Source: Pictodentalium vernedei (taxonomy: Eukaryota; Mollusca; Scaphopoda; Dentaliida; Dentaliidae). Taken from it: a stretch of 64,000 nucleotides of DNA. Location of the stretch: positions 147,609,340 to 147,673,339 of the forward strand of contig CM062296.1 in the NCBI GenBank assembly GCA_031216915.1, read 5' to 3'. Of the stretch, positions 59,474 to 64,000 are shown one piece after another (position 1 is the stretch's first letter; each line of letters starts with the position of its first letter). The notes under the pieces were generated by a model. It was given only the letters and a program-made list of their open reading frames with translations, did no database searches and was not told the origin of the DNA. Position numbers and translations under genes: made by a program.

Positions 59474-61780
59474 ACAACTCATCCTGTTGTTTTCCGTGGA
59501 ACGAGAGTGAGCGTACGATAACACAAATTTAATCGGAAAATCCCTCAAAATGTCATTTGAAGCAACCACAGAGACCCCGTTTCATCGAGTTTGAACAATA
59601 TAGCGTTGCTTTGGTGGAACGAGGCGCCATCTGCAATGCCAAATTACAGGTGGTACCCTGGTCCACTATAGGGATGATATATGAATGTTGCCTGTGTTTC
59701 AACCTATGGTTGGGTAAACTCGTTTTGGTCGTATTGTCGTCAAGGCATGCTATCCACCATAACTACCTGTGTAAATATGACTGATAGTCTTTATACTATT
59801 AGATAAATCTCTCGTATTTAGTATCTTTCTTGTAGAACAAACAAACCCCCTCCCTACGAGAAAGCGACGAACAAGTGGCAGTTTCGCGGAAATTTCGATC
59901 CGCTGTGGTATCCCAACTTTCACCCTGGCTGTAACTCAAACATAAACAGGACCCAACGTGACTGGAACCATTTTATATGTCTTGCCACCGACAACAATGC
60001 TTGGCCCTGGCGCCTTAGGGCACCGTGGGCGCCCCTCATCAAAACAATGCAATCCATAACTGATAGAAATATCTATTAGTACAATTTCTATCCAAGGCGT
60101 ATACGCATGCTCCATAATCATCAACTCAAAAGGATTGTCTGATGTATTCGTTCGTATTATCTCCACCGAGTGGCTGTTTACAGTGCCGTCTGCGTCAACA
60201 ATCTAAAGTGCATTTTTACAATGTTACGGATACCCCTTTCAAAGTGTTGAAGGACTGTTGCTGCGAACGCGATAGGGGTGGATATTTAAACCCAATTTGC
60301 CCTTCACTGATGACATGCCTGATGGTGCAGTTGATATATTAGTAGTCGTGATTATAGTTAAAAAATGCTTAACCCTTCTTGGATATTTATTAGTAAATAA
60401 ACAAAATACCCATGTAGGCGCAATTTCTTATTTAATTAACACACGCCCCACCCGTACTCCAAGTTGGACTCTTTCCGGGCCGCAAACAGCTGAACTGTAT
60501 ACTAACGCCCTCCAGTTGTAAAAATCAAATCTAATCTTTTAAGAAAGCAGAATACAGTAGTAAAAGAGATTGTACCTTACAAAGCTGGTCACGTTCTCCC
60601 CCTGCATCATGTACACACTAGTTACTGACCAGTACAACGTCATGATCAATTTACTTACATTCTGTCTTTCGGTTGGCTTATTATCCCCAGCATCCATCCT
60701 CCTTTGTTTCTCTTCCTCTTACTGTTCCACGTTCACTCGTTCATCTATTCTCTCACCGGACGTAGGGCAATTCCCAAAATGTATCTACCGTTGCATACAA
60801 AGAGTTGTCACGAACACTCATAGAGTAGCACAGTAACTTTGCAAGAAATTCGCAGCTTGCTTTTCTTCCTCCCATGCTTTCCTCGCTCGGGGCTTGCTTC
60901 AGAACCTCGGGTGTGGATAAGGAACGTCTGTATAAAAAAATGAGACCACCACACCCTGGCCTCACTTCATAACTTTCCTACCATCTTGGAGGTAAGCAAC
61001 CCAACATCGTGTGTCTACCTGCAACCTTACTAAGCGTAGATTGCATCTTACGTCACACACCGCCTTGACTTCTCTTTTCTTTTCGTTCGTTTAAACAAAA
61101 TCAATTCCTATGAGATATTAAACTGATGAAAGTATCCAGGTAATTAACTTGTGTAGAGCTATTATCTTACTGGGGGACGACTCACCAAAGATCCATGCTT
61201 ACTGTCCAATCCCTTACTTACAAGTTGTTGTCTTTGTTATTTAATGTACTATTATCTCAGATTTCGCTTTGTTTCATCTATCTTTTTGAACACCATGTGT
61301 CCATATAACATGACTGTGCTCTATTGAAATAAAATATTGTTTAAACTAAAACTAAAAGATATTCGATATCTTTGACTCGAAAATTTCGCCGGAGCCTTTA
61401 GATAAAGCAAACAATAAGAGTTTGATGAGCAGACGATACAATTAGGAACAAAATGGTTGAGGGTAAGCAGAAGAAGGTCTGATTTATTAAGGAACTTCTA
61501 TACACAGCATGGAATCACCCACGAACAGTAGCAAGTCGCGGTCACCACAAACCAGTAACACGTGGTTAAATCTGTAAACCTTCAGAAAGCACTATTCACA
61601 AGCATCGACCTTTAACTGTTAACCTGCTGAATATTTTTTAGATATTTTTCATCAAATTTATAGCAGTCATGATTAGATTTGATGACAAATTAATATAAAT
61701 GTAACATAATAAATCATTGGTGAAAAAATCCATTCTTGTTACACGGTGCAATTCCGATTAAATATGCCCAACTTATACTT
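59474..61780. other. No gene recognised
   Basis: A 76-residue frame on the minus strand (60166-59936) has a protein-like composition (NPFELMIMEHAYTPWIEI, GRPRCPKAPGPSIVVGG), but I do not recognise it. No other feature is supported. Confidence 0.4.
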
Positions 61781-63280
61781 ATTTCAGTGACAAGAGAAAC
61801 CCAGTGCTGAGCAGGAATATCCTTCAGCATGCGAAGAGTTAAATGCTATCGTTTTCAAAGTTTACATATAGGTCAGAACACAGCATGGGAATTAAATGTG
61901 GTAAGCATTTCGAACTGGGGGCTGGGGTGGAGAGATACCCACGCCCTGACATATACCAGTGGTGGCCCAGCAACCAATCAGTGGCACGGTTGGAATACAG
62001 TACACAAAGCTATGTTGGGGCCAAAGGCGCCTCAACACTCAAAAAGCACATTTTTGACTTCGTGTTTCCAACCCGCGATAGAGAAAAACAAGTTTGATGT
62101 GATTACACCTGGACCTAGCACCTCGTCGACCCCCCCCCCCCCCCCCCCCCCCATACACACACACTGACTTTCTGTTAGTGGCATCATGGTATTGTGGTGC
62201 AAAAATATATTTGTGAAATGCAACTCCCCCTCCTTCTATCCCCACCCACCCACTTTTCTACTTCCCTGATGGAAAATAAAAACGGGGGTTTCGGGAGTGG
62301 AATTGAATTAATCTTCTCCACTTTTTAAGTAATCTGTTTCATTAAAATACAGAATATCTGATAAAAAATCACAAGTTCGTAAGTATTTGATGTGGAAGTT
62401 CTAGGCACCTCGTCACAAAAAAATGAAAAAACATACCGCCATATATCGGTATATCGTGGACTGTTTTCGATATCTGAGCCAAGTAATCAACACGTACTAT
62501 ATCAATGTATATTGACGATTACTTTCAGATTACTAAACTACAATCTCAACGACCAAATTTCAGGTGCCAGCCGTGTTCACAAAAAACGACATGAGCCTCG
62601 TGCCGACGCTCAGATTGATTTTTGTAAACTCGGTTGGCACTGTCTTGCTTGCAAGAGGCGACCTATCCTAAGCGAATAGCATGTACGCTAATTTTATATC
62701 TTCAACCATAAAAACAGTTTTCTACTAAATAAATATTTTCAAATGGAACCATTCAGTCATTTACATCTCTCACAATTGATTTTTCTTGTGTCTAGCCAAT
62801 GTCACACCGAACGATTCACTCCTTGAACATTTCTATTCTTTAGTCTACATCGTCGCCAATCGCTGGTTTCGGTATTGTTTTCCTGAAAGTAAAAACAATG
62901 TTGAGAAACAGATAATATCCACACGCAGATGGTAATCACATATTGTTGTGAGCAACTAAAATGTCAGAAGACGTGCAGACAGTACTCATTTATTTTTAAT
63001 TTATTTATGTTTCATGTGACTATCAGAATCTACGGCTATATTTTGATCGCATCGTGTGACCTTGTATTTAAACCAGTGCTACACACGTTCGAGGTGTCAG
63101 CAACCGCGTCCTATTTTACAAATAAAACAGACAGAATGTCTTTACCAGAGTAAACAAGTGCTCCACCTCGCGGTTTGTTCGGCATAAAATTAGCGCAATT
63201 AGAAAGATGGTTAATTATTCCGTCTTATACGACGCCGAGAACAAACAATAATGAAACCTTCATGAGAACTTCAAATATAT
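61781..63280. other. No gene recognised; C-run and hAT scraps
   Basis: A run of 22 C lies at 62131-62152. At 62425-62520 TATCGGTATATCG and TTCGATATCTGA words match the inside of the element at 63289-63858. An acceptor-like TTTCAG at about 62563 precedes a short frame ending in TAA; no family was recognised. Confidence 0.45.
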
Positions 63281-63288
63281 GTTTTGCC

Positions 63289-63858
63289 TAGAGCTGCACG
63301 ATATTCAAAACAGAATACCGATATCGGTATTCCAAAAAATACCGCGGTATACCGGTATATCGAAAACCTGTTCAGATATCTGAACATAAGTACCACAATC
63401 GACACTTGAGGCATCACATTCGGAACGAATCAGCATGCCTTGATGATGCGGTTCGAAAAACTCTTACACAACGCAGACGATATCAAAATTTATTATTTTA
63501 AATCAAATTTTTCCAAAAATGTCTTCAAAACAATATCATGTGACCCCTCATTGGAACGAGCTCGTTGAGGTCGTTCCAATGAGGGGTCACATGATATAGT
63601 TTTGTTGACATTTTTGAAAATTATTTTTGCAACTGCTGAATTGGTATATTACGTGGGCACATGCGGACGATTCCTTTGGTAAAGCGATATATTATTCATT
63701 CTGATCTACAGTTAAAAAACTCAAGGCATCTTGAAAATTAAATTGTGTGTAAATACATAATGGCGATAAACTGATATTTTTGTAATTACACCGGTATTCA
63801 ATCGATATTGGTTTGAATACCGGTATATATCGGTTTATCGAAATACCGTGCAGCCCTA
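63289..63858. mobile_element. Non-autonomous hAT-like element
   Basis: Termini TAGAGCTGCACGATATTC and GAAATACCGTGCAGCCCTA form hAT-type inverted repeats. Imperfect 8-bp flanks GTTTTGCC (63281-63288) and ATTTTGCA (63859-63866) fit a hAT target duplication. Internal sequence is rich in ACCGGTATATCG words. A second element is nested at about 63468-63690. Confidence 0.75.
63468..63690. mobile_element. MITE subfamily 2 nested in the hAT-like element
   Basis: CGCAGACGATATCAAAATTTA at one side, a central hairpin with GGAACGAGCTCGTTGAGGTC, and CCTTTGGTAAAG at the other. Terminal TTAA sites are degraded. Same subfamily as 14682-14940. Confidence 0.75.
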
Positions 63859-63884
63859 ATTTTGCACCCCTGTATATGCACATT

Positions 63885-64000
63885 GTGGGAGTGTAACGGC
63901 TCAGTGGTTACTGCACTGGACTTCACATCGAAAGGTCCACGGTTCGATCCCGGCCAAGGGTAACTGCGTTGTGTCCTTGGACAGGCACTTCACCCCGATT
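63885..64000 (+). mobile_element. tRNA-derived SINE, cut by the window end
   Basis: GTGTAACGGCTCAGTGGTTA resembles a tRNA A box and GGTTCGATCCCGG (63941-63953) is a near-consensus B box of an RNA polymerase III promoter. The following TGTCCTTGGACAGGCACTTC block is the conserved central domain seen in many invertebrate SINEs. The 3' body is outside the window. Confidence 0.85.

Noticed and set aside
59936..60166. 76-residue frame with protein-like composition.
   Set aside because: Interesting composition but no recognised family and no supporting splice or repeat context; not called as a gene.
63891..63960. A genuine tRNA gene.
   Set aside because: A- and B-box-like sequences are present, but the arms do not form a full cloverleaf as read, and the sequence runs on into a SINE central domain shared with other copies.

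Overview
The window is eukaryotic nuclear DNA from an invertebrate, most likely a marine lophotrochozoan such as a mollusc. That guess rests on tRNA-derived SINEs, many small inverted-repeat transposons, a Polinton/Maverick-type element, a multi-copy GCDT-signature protein family and a spliced SLC22-type transporter; nothing fixes the species. There are no operons and most open frames are fortuitous.

Layout. Positions 1-2285 hold the 5' part of a decayed Gypsy-type LTR retrotransposon on the minus strand. Positions 4097-47619 form one giant inverted repeat: left arm 4097-25004, unique spacer 25005-27468, right arm 27469-47619. The arms are nearly identical. They differ by scattered single-base changes, microsatellite lengths and one transposon of about 779 bp that is present only in the left arm, where the right arm shows what looks like an excision scar. 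Each arm carries, reading outward from the spacer, three exons of an SLC22 (organic cation/anion transporter) gene separated by introns of about 9-10 kb. Splice sites and phases agree perfectly across the three exons. The introns are filled with LINE fragments, palindromic MITEs, a SINE, minisatellite-like repeats and a broken copy of the GCDT-signature family.

The right arm ends inside a second inverted structure, 47619-55400, made of two decayed Polinton/adintovirus-like copies facing each other. Together they show an integrase with chromodomain, a small membrane protein, a penton-like minor capsid protein, a small basic/hydrophobic virion protein, a double-jelly-roll major capsid protein, an adenovirus-type protease, and an inhibitor-of-apoptosis-like gene (BIR plus RING). 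All the longer genes are interrupted. No DNA polymerase B or packaging ATPase was seen.

Positions 55400-64000 are repeat-rich: SINEs, a fold-back element, TTAA-flanked MITEs, inverted 14-bp minisatellite arrays, and a non-autonomous hAT-like element containing a nested MITE. The main caution is that a near-identical inverted repeat of this size can be real (recent duplication kept similar by gene conversion) or a haplotype mis-join. The unique spacer and the excision-like scar are informative but not decisive.
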